DNA of 64,000 nucleotides from NCBI GenBank assembly GCA_963759115.1, contig CAVWXT010000005.1, positions 1,426,001 to 1,490,000 of the forward strand, given 5' to 3'. The translations under genes and the position numbers were made by a program. The notes beneath the pieces were generated by a model that did not search any database, had not been told where the DNA came from, and saw only the letters and a list, made by a program, of their open reading frames with translations. Within the stretch, counting starts at the first letter, position 1, and each line of letters starts with the position of its first letter. Positions 29,983-38,498 of this stretch are shown here, in pieces. The stretch comes from CAVWXT01 sp963759115 (GTDB lineage Bacteria; Planctomycetota; Planctomycetia; Pirellulales; Thermoguttaceae).

Positions 29983-31593
29983 ATGATCACCACCACGACC
30001 CTCTACTGCCTGACGCCCGAGATCGTGCTGATCGTAGCCGCGGTGGCGATCTATCTGGGCGGGGCGTTTTCGACGGCCCAACGGTCGTGGCGCTGGATTG
30101 CCGCGGTGGCCATTCTGCTGGCGGCGGTCGCTCTGAGGTCGCAAGATGGCCCTGCGGCGGCGGGCGGACCGCTGAACCTCGACGCGCTGGCCTGGCACGG
30201 GCGGTGGTTGGCCCTCGGCCTCGGCGCCCTCTTGGTGCTGTTGACCTGGCGGCCGTTGGTGACCGGCGGCACGCCCGAGTATGCCGGCTCGCTGCTGTTG
30301 ACCGCCGCCGGCTTGATGCTCGTCTCCGGGGCGGGAGACCTGGTGTTGCTGTTCGTGGGGTTGGAACTGATCTCGATCCCGACCTACGTGCTGCTGTGCC
30401 TGGGTCGGCGCGACGTCGCCTGCCAGGAGTCGGCCGCCAAGTACTTCTTTCTCAGCGTGCTCTCTTCGGCGATCCTGCTGTACGGGTTCAGTTTCCTCTA
30501 CGGAGTGGCCGGATCGACCGCGCTGGCTGACGTCAGGACCGCGTTGGACGGCAGCCGCACGCTGCCCGCGGGGTTCGCCGCCCTGGCCAAACTGGCCATG
30601 GTGCTCACTTTTGCGGGCCTGTGCTTCAAGATTGCCGCCGTGCCGTTCCATTTCTACGCGCCCGACGTGTACCAGGGAACCACGCATCCCAACGCGGCCG
30701 TGCTGTCCGTCGTGCCCAAGGCCGCGGGACTCGTGGCGATCGTGCGGATCCTCTTGATCGGCATGCCGGAGATGGGACCGTACGCGTGGCGCGTCGCGCT
30801 GCTGATCTCCGTCTTGACCATGACCCTGGGCAATGCCATGGCGCTTTGGCAAGACGATTTGCGCCGGCTGTTGGCCTATTCGTCGATTGCGCACACGGGC
30901 TACATGCTCATCGGCCTGGCCGCGGCCTTGGCTACCGGCAACTCCGCGGGCTCTTGGAACGGATCGGCCGCCCTGTGGTTCTATCTGGCCGTTTACGCGG
31001 CGGCCACCATCGGCGCCTTTGCCCTGCTGGAACACCTGGGTCGACCCGACCGCCGCATCGACGGCGTCGAGGAGTTGGCCGGCCTGGGACGGACCCGTCC
31101 GCTGGCAGCCGCCGTGTTGGCGGTTTGTCTGTTCAGCCTGGCGGGCGTTCCGCCGTTGGCCGGGTTCTGGGGCAAGCTGTTCCTGTTCGGCAGCGCACTG
31201 AGCGTCGATGGCGGGAGCGGCGATCAGGGGGACTTGTGGCCGTGGTTCTTGGGGCTGGCGGTGGTCGGCGTGTTGAATGCGGCGGTGGCCGCGGCCTACT
31301 ACCTGCGGATCGTGGCCGTGATGTATTTTCGCACCCCGCTGGCCACGCCCCGGGCGCAGGGCGGCGCGGGGGCGTGGTGGGCGGCCGTCGTGTGCGCCCT
31401 GCTGGTCGTCGGCGTCGGGGTGTATCCCGGTCCGCTGATGAGCGAATCCAATCAGGCCGTGTCGGTGGACTTCGGCAGAGATAGGCCGCCACGCCAGTCT
31501 GCCCCGCGTCCTGGAGTGGCGGCTTCTCGTACGATGCCTACCGAGGAGCACAGCCAAGGCACGGGGGACACGCTGCCATCGGCGGTTCGGTGA
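29983..31593 (+). CDS. nuoN: NADH-quinone oxidoreductase subunit N
   Basis: An intact 536-residue third antiporter-like subunit: LLFVGLELISIPTYVLLCLGRRD (Glu), FKIAAVPFHFYAPDVYQGTTHPNAAVLSVVPK, WQDDLRRLLAYSSIAHTGYMLIGL and LFSLAGVPPLAGFWGKLFLFGSAL. It is the last gene of the complex I locus. The C-terminal 30 residues are hydrophilic and non-conserved. Confidence 0.95.
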   Translation: MITTTTLYCLTPEIVLIVAAVAIYLGGAFSTAQRSWRWIAAVAILLAAVALRSQDGPAAAGGPLNLDALAWHGRWLALGLGALLVLLTWRPLVTGGTPEYAGSLLLTAAGLMLVSGAGDLVLLFVGLELISIPTYVLLCLGRRDVACQESAAKYFFLSVLSSAILLYGFSFLYGVAGSTALADVRTALDGSRTLPAGFAALAKLAMVLTFAGLCFKIAAVPFHFYAPDVYQGTTHPNAAVLSVVPKAAGLVAIVRILLIGMPEMGPYAWRVALLISVLTMTLGNAMALWQDDLRRLLAYSSIAHTGYMLIGLAAALATGNSAGSWNGSAALWFYLAVYAAATIGAFALLEHLGRPDRRIDGVEELAGLGRTRPLAAAVLAVCLFSLAGVPPLAGFWGKLFLFGSALSVDGGSGDQGDLWPWFLGLAVVGVLNAAVAAAYYLRIVAVMYFRTPLATPRAQGGAGAWWAAVVCALLVVGVGVYPGPLMSESNQAVSVDFGRDRPPRQSAPRPGVAASRTMPTEEHSQGTGDTLPSAVR

Positions 31594-31643
31594 GGTTGAT
31601 CTGGCTGTTGTGGCGATGGCGCTGGCTGGTATTATCGTAGGAG

Positions 31644-31667
31644 GGGGTGACAACAGTATGTCACCCC
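31644..31667 (+). terminator. Hairpin after nuoN
   Basis: GGGGTGACA and TGTCACCCC form a perfect 9-bp stem around ACAGTA. No T tract follows, so it may be a Rho-type or processing hairpin rather than a classical terminator. Confidence 0.4.
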
Positions 31668-31716
31668 GGCGACAAGTAGTCTCGAAATTGTGCAGGCACC
31701 GGCCGCGATTCTCTGC

Positions 31717-33120
31717 ATGCCCACTCCACGCCTCCCTGCCACCGAACTGGCCCGGCTGCTCAATTCGGCCAGCCAACCGATTTACGTGCTGGACGAGGAC
31801 CTGACGATCGTGTTCATCAATCGGGCGTGTCAGGAGTGGCTGGGGCCGGCGGCTGAAGGGCTTTTGGGCCGGCGGTGTGCCTACCATTCCGGCCCCACCG
31901 CGATGGGCCCCGGCGGCGTGGCGGCCGGGCTTTGCCCTCCGCCCCGCACAGCCGCGGGCGAAATCGCCGTCGCCGCGATTTCCCGCCTGGCCGAGGATGG
32001 GACGTTGGTGGAACGTCGGGCCCGGTTCCTGCCTTTGGGCCGCGGCGGGGAGGACGTGCTGGGAATCATCGCCCTGGTGGAACCGACGGACGAGCCGCCG
32101 GCTTCCGTCGTCGGCCATGTTGCAGGTCGCGATGAGTCCGGGGCGGAACATCCGTCCGAGGCGGCCGAGCCGGGAGCGAACGCCCTGCACGAACACATTC
32201 GCCGCTTTCGGCAAGAGGCCGCCGTGCGGTATCGGGCCGATCGCCTGATCGGGCGAGGACCGGACATGCAACTGGCGCGGCGGCAGGTCGAATTGGCCGC
32301 CGCCAGCCGGTCGAGCGTGCTCCTGGTCGGTCCGCCGGGCAGCGGGCGTCAGCATCTGGCTGCCGTCATCCATTTTGCCGCATCGGGAAAAGGCTCGCTG
32401 ACGCCGCTCGATTGCTCGCTGCTGGGCGCCGACCTGCTGGGCGCCGTGATCGCGTCGATCGCCCGCGCCAACGTGTTGAGCGAGCCGGCCGCGCCCGGCA
32501 CGCTGCTCTTGCACCGGGTGGATGAGCTTTCGGCCGACGTGCAGGTGGAGTTGGCCGGCCTGTTGGCGCGGCGGCCGCCGGCCGAGCGGCTGATGGCCAC
32601 GGCCGCGGAGCCGCTGGCCGAACTGGTGCGGCGTGGGAAGTTCCGCGGCGACCTGGCGGCCGCCCTGAGTACGATCGTGATTCGGCTGCCGCCGCTGGTG
32701 CATCGCCGCGACGACTTGCCGCTGTTGGCGCAGTTGTTCTTGGAGGAGTGCAATGCGGCCGGCACGCGGCAGATCGGCGGTTTCACCCCGGCGGCCCTCG
32801 ACCGGCTCGACGCCTATGCCTGGCCGGGCAACCTGGACGAGCTGGCCGAGGCGGTGGCCGAGGCGCACCGGCGGGCTTCCGGGCCGGAAATCGACGTGGC
32901 CGACCTGCCCGAACGGCTCCATCGGGCTGCCCAAGCGGCCGCCCACCCGCGCCGCCCGGAGGAAACCATCGTGCTGGACGAATATCTCAGCCACGTCGAA
33001 CGCGAGTTGATCCGTCGGGCGTTGGCGCGGGCGAAGGGCAATAAGGCCCGGGCGGCCCGCTTGCTCGGCATGACGCGCCCCCGGCTCTATCGGCGCATGG
33101 TGCAACTGGGACTGGAATGA
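31717..33120 (+). CDS. PAS plus degenerate sigma-54-activator-like ATPase plus Fis HTH
   Basis: An N-terminal PAS domain (ASQPIYVLDEDLTIVFINRACQEWLG) precedes an AAA+ region resembling bacterial enhancer-binding proteins, and the end is a Fis-type helix-turn-helix (ALARAKGNKARAARLLGMTRPRLYRRM). The ATPase is degenerate: Walker A reads GPPGSGRQ (no Lys), the GAFTGA loop that touches sigma-54 is absent, and Walker B is TLLLHRVDEL. It probably binds DNA without ATP-driven activation. It directly follows nuoN, so it could sense energy state, but that is inference. Confidence 0.75.
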   Translation: MPTPRLPATELARLLNSASQPIYVLDEDLTIVFINRACQEWLGPAAEGLLGRRCAYHSGPTAMGPGGVAAGLCPPPRTAAGEIAVAAISRLAEDGTLVERRARFLPLGRGGEDVLGIIALVEPTDEPPASVVGHVAGRDESGAEHPSEAAEPGANALHEHIRRFRQEAAVRYRADRLIGRGPDMQLARRQVELAAASRSSVLLVGPPGSGRQHLAAVIHFAASGKGSLTPLDCSLLGADLLGAVIASIARANVLSEPAAPGTLLLHRVDELSADVQVELAGLLARRPPAERLMATAAEPLAELVRRGKFRGDLAAALSTIVIRLPPLVHRRDDLPLLAQLFLEECNAAGTRQIGGFTPAALDRLDAYAWPGNLDELAEAVAEAHRRASGPEIDVADLPERLHRAAQAAAHPRRPEETIVLDEYLSHVERELIRRALARAKGNKARAARLLGMTRPRLYRRMVQLGLE

Positions 33121-33144
33121 CGGGGCAATGATGAATGGTGAGTG

Positions 33145-33663
33145 ATGAGTGATGGATGTGAAGGAAATACGGACCGTTTAGCGGCCGCCGGCACGGCGGC
33201 CCAAAATGTTCCCGCTCGGCTGATCGTCTGCGAGCGCACCGGCCGTTGGGCCGTGGCGTTGCGACGCGAACTGGCCGAAGCGGGCGTCCGCGTCTGGGAA
33301 ACGCGAACCCTGGACGGCTGCTGGAGTGAACTGGCCCAAAGCCCGACGTCGTTTCTGGTCGTCGAGCTGGGCGGCAACGTGGCCGGACTGTTGGGCCGCA
33401 TGACGCGTCTGCCCCGCGAGTTCCCCGCGGCACGGCTGGCGGTGGTGGCCGACCACGCGCTGGCCGGCTACGAAGGGTTGATGCGCGAGGCGGGGGCGGT
33501 CCATTTCGTGTCTTCCCCGCGTCAAACCGGCCCGCTGGCCCAATTGGCTTGCCGCCACCTGGCCCAAGTCCCGCCGCCGCCGCAGAGCCTCACCGAGCGG
33601 ATTTGGGCGAATTTGCCGTGGGCGGGAGGAGTCGAGAGTCGAGAGCCGAGAGATAAGAGGTGA
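33145..33663 (+). CDS. Receiver-like hypothetical protein
   Basis: A 172-residue protein with an alternating alpha/beta pattern (ARLIVCERTGRWAVALRREL, SFLVVELGGNVAGLLGRM, AARLAVVADHALAGYEGLM, AGAVHFVSS) like a response-regulator receiver, but strand 3 ends in Glu rather than a phosphorylatable Asp. It is 25 bases after the degenerate activator gene; the two probably form a pair. The first codons lie in AATGATGAATG repeat DNA, so the start is uncertain. Confidence 0.5.
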   Translation: MSDGCEGNTDRLAAAGTAAQNVPARLIVCERTGRWAVALRRELAEAGVRVWETRTLDGCWSELAQSPTSFLVVELGGNVAGLLGRMTRLPREFPAARLAVVADHALAGYEGLMREAGAVHFVSSPRQTGPLAQLACRHLAQVPPPPQSLTERIWANLPWAGGVESREPRDKR

Positions 33664-33673
33664 GGGAAGGGCG

Positions 33674-33760
33674 GTGAAGGCCATCGCCATGTTCCGCAAG
33701 GTCAACGTCGAAGTGCTCGGCATGGTCGAGAACATGAGTTTCTTCCCCATAAACACTTAG
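33674..33760 (+). pseudogene. Fragment of an mrp/apbC-type P-loop ATPase
   Basis: The frame VKAIAMFRKVNVEVLGMVENMSFF is the conserved C-terminal half motif of Mrp/ApbC (Nbp35-like) Fe-S carrier ATPases, followed at once by PINT and a stop. No Walker A or other Mrp sequence is present nearby. It is a relic of about 28 codons. Confidence 0.75.
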
Positions 33761-33795
33761 GGCCGCCGGAATACATTCTTCCGGCGGCCCTTTCT
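33760..33795 (+). terminator. Rho-independent terminator
   Basis: GGGCCGCCGGAA pairs with TTCCGGCGGCCC around a 7-base loop and is followed by TTTCT. It sits right after the mrp fragment stop, suggesting it is the original mrp terminator. Confidence 0.8.
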
Positions 33796-33858
33796 CGTCG
33801 TAGTCGGTGTTCGTGCGAGTTGCCACAGCTCAGGCCGAAGACTGGTTGCGTGCAATGA

Positions 33859-33971
33859 CTAGCAACGGCAACCGGCCATCTTCGACGCCTTCTTGGCTGT
33901 CTTCTTCTTGGCGACCTTCTTGGCCGCGGGCGCTTCTTGGCGACTTTCTTGGCTGCTTTCTTCTTGGCCAC
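33859..33971 (-). CDS. Small Lys/Ala-rich histone H1-like protein, probable frameshift
   Basis: A GTG start at 33971 follows a strong GGAGGAG box. The product begins MAKKKAAKKVAKK; after one correction near 33932 (AAGAAGCGCCCG) it continues APAAKKVAKKKTAKKASK and ends at the TAG at 33859, about 37 residues. Without correction the frame becomes Arg/Pro-rich. Such KKAAKK proteins resemble the tail of Hc1/H1-like DNA-binding proteins found in planctomycetes. Confidence 0.6.
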
Positions 33972-34140
33972 AGTTACTCCTCCAAGCTTTCCATGCGGGC
34001 CTCGGGCTGATCACTCCGACCATCGGACACTCAGCATCATGCCCGCTACAGAATATGTTTTAGCGTTCTTGAAAATCATTACAAGGCCTTTGTCGGAAAT
34101 TCGTTGTCGTTCTGCCAAAAAACTTCCGCCGATGATCGCA

Positions 34141-34220
34141 GGGGACTGTCCCAATTTTCGCGGCGCTGTTGGACGTTGCATTGCCGATCCGGTTGCCGCC
34201 GCGAAAATGGGACAGTCCCC
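34141..34220. repeat. GGGGAC-type palindromic repeat, copy 4
   Basis: GGGGACTGTCCCAATTTTCG pairs with CGAAAATGGGACAGTCCCC. The best-paired copy of the family. Region 33972-34140 upstream holds no gene. Confidence 0.9.
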
Positions 34221-34248
34221 CTTGCGGCGCACCAATGCGCGGCGACCC

Positions 34249-35022
34249 TTACCACGGATCGCGACTGCTGTAGGCTTGCAGTGTCGTGTAGCTGGAGTAG
34301 GCGAGATAACCGAATAAGGCGGCGGTGAAATACAATTCCCGACTCACCGCGAACGCCGCCACGCCGGCTGCGGCAATGATCGACAGCCACAGCGATTGGC
34401 GAATGCCGTCGTGCGGATTGAGTTTCAACGAGAGTTCGCGGGCGATCTGCCCGCCATCCAATGGGTACACGGGTAGCAAGTTTACCAGGCCCCACACCAC
34501 GCCAATGAGAAACATCCTGTTGAACAAGAGTTCAAGCCGCGCGTTCTGCAGGTCGACACGAGGCAGCAATCCCCAGAGTGCCTGAAAAGACAGGCTGCTG
34601 CCATGGCCCGCCAGCACGAGTCCCAGCACCAAGACCGCCACCAGCAGAAAGCCGGCCGCGGGACCGGCGGCGCTGATGAGGATTTGCCCCAGGGTGTCGG
34701 AACCCCTTGAGCGGGAGTCGTAGGACGGCTCGTAGCCGGTCAGGCCGCCGAACCCGTGCAAGACGATCCAGGGACGAAGCCCGTAGGCTCGCATCGTCAG
34801 GGCGTGCCCCAGTTCGTGGACGAGAATCGACAGAAACACGGCCACGATCCAGGTCAGCACCGAGGCCGCGTCGCCCGACTGGTAGCCCAGCATCAACGTC
34901 ACCAGCCAGAACATCGGGTGAACCCGGACCGGGAAGCCAAACAGCGAAAAGTGCAGATCGTATTGGCTGGGCGGGGGTTCAACGAGCACGGATGCGACTC
35001 CTGGCGGACCATTTTGCGACAA
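34249..35022 (-). CDS. M50/site-2-protease-family membrane peptidase
   Basis: A polytopic protein with the zinc motif HELGH (LSILVHELGHALTM) and the second site NLLPVYPLDGGQIARE, where the Asp completes zinc binding. This is the Rip/SpoIVFB-like arrangement without a PDZ domain. The listed start is TTG; GTG at 34989 is an alternative. The substrate is unknown. Confidence 0.85.
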   Translation of the reverse strand: MSQNGPPGVASVLVEPPPSQYDLHFSLFGFPVRVHPMFWLVTLMLGYQSGDAASVLTWIVAVFLSILVHELGHALTMRAYGLRPWIVLHGFGGLTGYEPSYDSRSRGSDTLGQILISAAGPAAGFLLVAVLVLGLVLAGHGSSLSFQALWGLLPRVDLQNARLELLFNRMFLIGVVWGLVNLLPVYPLDGGQIARELSLKLNPHDGIRQSLWLSIIAAAGVAAFAVSRELYFTAALFGYLAYSSYTTLQAYSSRDPW

Positions 35023-35171
35023 TCGACAGCATAAGGGCGGGAGCCGGAGGGGGGAAGGGGGAAAAGGGGAAGGATGGTGGATGGTGGATGGTGGATGAGA
35101 GATGAGGGATGGTGTCGCCGCCCCGTAAGCCGCTTGCGGTTTCGCAGCCCGTCATTTCTCCACGACACCAA

Positions 35172-36497
35172 TCATCCTCCGACCGCCGTCCCGTGGCGTT
35201 TTTCGCTCTCCTCTCTCCTCGCGTCCTTTTCCCCTCTTCCGTCCAACACGAAGTGTGGTCGCGGCGCCGACGGCCGGCGCTGGCCGAGCGTTTCCAGGAT
35301 ATACTCGGCGGCCCGCTGCGAGGCCCCGCCATGCGCCACCTGGTCCTTCAGCGCGGTCAGGGCCTCGACCCGCGCCGCCCGCTTGGCCGGATTGGTCAGC
35401 CACTCGACGACGTGCCCGGCAATCTGGGCCGACTTGTCCTCGCAGGTCAGGTACTCGGGGAACAGCACCCGATCGGCGTCGGCCTGCGACGGATCGAACG
35501 GCGCCAGGTCGTCCGAGTCCAGCCCGCCGGCGGCCAGCAGGTTGACCAGCGTGATGTATTTCACCTTGCGAAAGAACCCCTGCACGAAATACGCGAACCG
35601 ATCGATCCAGTAGAGGATGACCGTGGGCGTGGTGTGGTAGAGCAGTTCGAGGGAGACGGACCCCGAAACCGACATCGCGCAGTCGGCCAGCCGCATCAAC
35701 TCGGGCGTCTTGCCCACGCAGATTTCGACGGGCAACCCCGCCTCGGCTGCCATCTGTCGCGCGATGTCGGCCTGTTGCGGCCGGAACGAGGCCACGGCGA
35801 ACCGCACGTCCGGCACCTGTCGGCGAATCAGGGCGGCCGCCTTGAGGAACCAGCGGAGGTTGTGGGTGACTTCCTGGGTCCGCGAGCCGGGCAGAATCGC
35901 CACCAGCGGGCCGGGCCGGCCGCGGCGCTGTTCGATGAAACGCTCGTCGTACGGATAGCGGCGGACCTCGTCGAAGAACGGATGGCCCACAAACGTCGCG
36001 TTGCAGCCGCGCTGGCGCAACCAGGCTTCCTCGAACGGCAGGCTGCACAGCACGTGATCGACGAAGCGCCGCATCTTATTGACCCGCCAACGCGCCCAGG
36101 CCCAAATCTGCGGGGGCGTGTAATAGAACACGGGAATGCCGTGAACCTTGGCCCGCCGGGCGATCCACCAGTTCATGCCCGGATAGTCGATCAGCACCAC
36201 GGCATCGGGCCGATGATGGCGGAAGTAGCGATCGGCCCGACTCAACAGGCCCAAGAATGTGTGCAGGTTGGCCAGCACGCGGACGAACCACATCACAGCC
36301 AGGGCCGTCAGGTCGGCGTGGAGTTGGCAGCCCGCTTCCGCCATCTTGGGGCCGCCGTAGCCGACGGCCTGAAGCCCCGGGCAACGGCTCTGCAACTGCC
36401 GGATCAAATTGGCCCCGTGCAGGTCGCCGCTCGGCTCGCCGACCGAGAAGAAGATTGTCAGAGGCCTGCGAGGCTTGGAAGCGCTGCAGAGTCGCAT
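35172..36497 (-). CDS. lpxB: Lipid-A-disaccharide synthase
   Basis: LpxB (GT19) joins UDP-diacylglucosamine to lipid X in lipid A synthesis at the inner membrane. Motifs: IFFSVGEPSGDLHGANLIRQL, GYGGPKMAEAG, VLIDYPGMNWW, VFYYTPPQIWAWARWRVNKM, FVGHPFFDEV, ILPGSRTQEV and SGSVSLELLYHTTPTVILYW. About 441 residues, slightly longer than usual, with a basic tail. An upstream in-frame start at 36560 would overlap the next gene. Confidence 0.93.
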   Translation of the reverse strand: MRLCSASKPRRPLTIFFSVGEPSGDLHGANLIRQLQSRCPGLQAVGYGGPKMAEAGCQLHADLTALAVMWFVRVLANLHTFLGLLSRADRYFRHHRPDAVVLIDYPGMNWWIARRAKVHGIPVFYYTPPQIWAWARWRVNKMRRFVDHVLCSLPFEEAWLRQRGCNATFVGHPFFDEVRRYPYDERFIEQRRGRPGPLVAILPGSRTQEVTHNLRWFLKAAALIRRQVPDVRFAVASFRPQQADIARQMAAEAGLPVEICVGKTPELMRLADCAMSVSGSVSLELLYHTTPTVILYWIDRFAYFVQGFFRKVKYITLVNLLAAGGLDSDDLAPFDPSQADADRVLFPEYLTCEDKSAQIAGHVVEWLTNPAKRAARVEALTALKDQVAHGGASQRAAEYILETLGQRRPSAPRPHFVLDGRGEKDARREESEKRHGTAVGG

Positions 36498-36549
36498 GTC
36501 GGTCCCGTCCTTGTTCCAGCCTGCGTCTAACGGCTCGCTTCCCCTGGCC

Positions 36550-36912
36550 TCATTCGTCATCGTCGGCCAGCATCTCCCGAAGTTGCGAGAACTCGGGGAC
36601 AGCTACCTCCGTGCCGCAGAATTTGCAGGTCGCCTTTGTGCCCGCCATTCGCGATTCGACGCGCACATGCCTCCCGCATTGGCATGGGATACGCGCAAAA
36701 CGCACTTTCCCAGGCATCTTCGGCAGCTCTGGTCTGAAAACCAGCCACACGATCAAGCTGATTGGCCAAGCCAGCAGGGCCACCAAGAGCGCGACCAGGC
36801 AGCCGGATTTGCCACGCGATCGCGCGTCCCAGAAAGCCCAAGCAATGCTGGCCACGAATAGCAGGCCCAGGAGCACAGCAAGCTTGTCGCCGGCTTGAAC
36901 GTATATGTCCAT
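36550..36912 (-). CDS. Membrane protein with a zinc-ribbon-like tail
   Basis: A 120-residue protein: two helices (LAVLLGLLFVASIAWAFW, LVALLVALLAWPISLIVWLVF) and a C-terminal part with paired cysteines (IPCQCGRHVRV...ATCKFCGTEV), a zinc-ribbon-like pattern. It lies 52 bases upstream of lpxB in the same direction. Function unknown. Confidence 0.6.
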   Translation of the reverse strand: MDIYVQAGDKLAVLLGLLFVASIAWAFWDARSRGKSGCLVALLVALLAWPISLIVWLVFRPELPKMPGKVRFARIPCQCGRHVRVESRMAGTKATCKFCGTEVAVPEFSQLREMLADDDE

Positions 36913-37011
36913 ACTGCGTCTCAATGCCAGAAGCCGCCGCTAATATACCAAATTGGGGAAGCTAGGGAAAGTGTGATTCTCGCGGCTCTGTAGACATGTG
37001 AGGGCGGCAAT

Positions 37012-37572
37012 TCATTGCGTGCTATCTCGCTCCATCAAGAGTTCCAGGTAGCTCCGGCGCTCGCTCTCTTCGAGCCCCAGGGCATTGGCCAGCGACGCGA
37101 TGCACTGCCTGGCCGCTTCGACGCCGGCCGGCTCGACGATCAGTTCCAGTTCCACGAACGTTCCCAGCCGTTCGACCTCATCGAGCGAGACTTCCACGCT
37201 TCGATCCTGCCACACGACCCGGGCCTTGCGGCGCGACTTGCGGACTTCGCCGACCACCGTGAATCCCAACGCCTCCAGAAGCCCCGCCCAGGCCCGGGCG
37301 GTCTCCTCACCCGGCGGCAACGGCAGATCGATTTCGTGGCGGGTCTTCGTGGTCGCGTCGATCTTGGGGCCCTTGTACGTGATGTAGCTCTGCGAGCCCT
37401 TGCGGCGAATTCGCAGGGCTTCGTCGGTCCGGGCGAAATCGCGGGCCGGATGGGCAAAATACGCGTCCACTTCGGATTGAGCGACGGATGCCGTCGCTCC
37501 CAAGCCGGCTAGCCGGCCCTCCAACGCCGCCATGTCAGCCACGGGGAACTTCATCTCGACTTCGTATTGCAT
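37012..37572 (-). CDS. CYTH-domain protein (class IV adenylate cyclase-like)
   Basis: A 186-residue protein starting MQYEVEMKFPV, the ExExK signature of CYTH/triphosphate tunnel enzymes, with later ARTDEALRIRRK, YITYKGPK, EIDLPLP and VVGEVRKSRRKA giving the basic and acidic tunnel residues. It could be CyaB-like or a thiamine- or polyphosphate-hydrolysing enzyme; sequence alone does not decide. Confidence 0.8.
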   Translation of the reverse strand: MQYEVEMKFPVADMAALEGRLAGLGATASVAQSEVDAYFAHPARDFARTDEALRIRRKGSQSYITYKGPKIDATTKTRHEIDLPLPPGEETARAWAGLLEALGFTVVGEVRKSRRKARVVWQDRSVEVSLDEVERLGTFVELELIVEPAGVEAARQCIASLANALGLEESERRSYLELLMERDSTQ

Positions 37573-37747
37573 GATTGCCTGAGTCTCACGCGTGAGGACT
37601 GAAGGCCGGCGGCTGACAGCGCCGGAAGAACCGTTGCCCTGGATTCTCCCCTGTAGCGAGCGTCCGTGCGGCTGTCAAGGGCTTGCCCGGCGGTACGGTT
37701 TTGACTAGAGTGGATGCATAAGCTCATTTCTCGTTGGGACGCGGAAC

Positions 37748-38137
37748 ATGCAGAGACAATTCACGTTACCTGAAACGAAACGCCGCCGCACTCCCCGCCC
37801 GAGAAACCGCACACCGTCGCCGCCGCAGATTCAGCAGATTCAGTCGCTGGTGAACCGCATCGCCCAAGAAATCTCGCCGCAGCGGATTATTCTATTCGGG
37901 TCCCATGCCCAAGGAGAAGCAGGCCCCGAAAGCGATGTCGATTTGCTGGTAGTCACGGATCGACCGGCCGGCAGCGACGCGTCATTAGCGCTTCGCCGCA
38001 AGGTCGACTATTCGTTTCCTTTGGACCTGATCGTCTGCGACGCCCGAAGGCTTGTGCAACGTATCGAGGCCGGTGATTTCTTCCTTCACGATGCCGTCCG
38101 ACTCGGCAAGGTGCTTTATGAAAGACCTGACCGCTGA
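37748..38137 (+). CDS. MNT-type nucleotidyltransferase (antitoxin-like)
   Basis: A 129-residue minimal nucleotidyltransferase with GSHAQGEAGPESDVDLLVV, the GSx10DxD metal site, and a third Asp in FPLDLIVCD. Paired with the overlapping HEPN gene it matches the MntA-HepT toxin-antitoxin arrangement, where MNT AMPylates the HEPN RNase. It has a long basic N-terminus. Confidence 0.85.
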   Translation: MQRQFTLPETKRRRTPRPRNRTPSPPQIQQIQSLVNRIAQEISPQRIILFGSHAQGEAGPESDVDLLVVTDRPAGSDASLALRRKVDYSFPLDLIVCDARRLVQRIEAGDFFLHDAVRLGKVLYERPDR

Positions 38138-38498
38138 GTGGTTGGCCAAGGCCGAGGAAGATTACTCAGTGGCAACGGGACTGTTGCGTCGTCGCAAAGT
38201 GCCCGCTGACTCCATCTGCTTCCATGCGCAGCAAGCGGCCGAGAAGTTCATGAAGGCCGTCTTGCAGGAACGCGGGGTTCATTTCGGCAAGACGCACGAT
38301 CTTGAAGGACTGCTACGGCTTTGCACGACGGTCTTTCCTCCCTTGACGCTTCTCGTCGGGGATGCCCAGCTACTGAGTGATTATGCGGTGCGCTACCGAT
38401 ATCCCGGGATCGACGCCACGAAGAAGCAAGCAAAGCTAGCCGCACAGGCTGCCGGGCGAGTTCGCCGCGCCATCTTGCCGCTGTTGAAAAGCCCATGA
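38118..38498 (+). CDS. HEPN-domain protein (toxin-like partner of MNT)
   Basis: A 126-residue helical protein with CFHAQQAAEKFMKAVLQERG and KTHDLEGLLRLC, the PF05168-type HEPN pattern. The ATG at 38118 overlaps the MNT gene by 20 bases. Its stop overlaps the ATG of the response regulator as ATGA, so three genes may be translated together. A clear Rx4-6H RNase motif is not obvious. Confidence 0.75.
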   Translation: MKDLTAEWLAKAEEDYSVATGLLRRRKVPADSICFHAQQAAEKFMKAVLQERGVHFGKTHDLEGLLRLCTTVFPPLTLLVGDAQLLSDYAVRYRYPGIDATKKQAKLAAQAAGRVRRAILPLLKSP

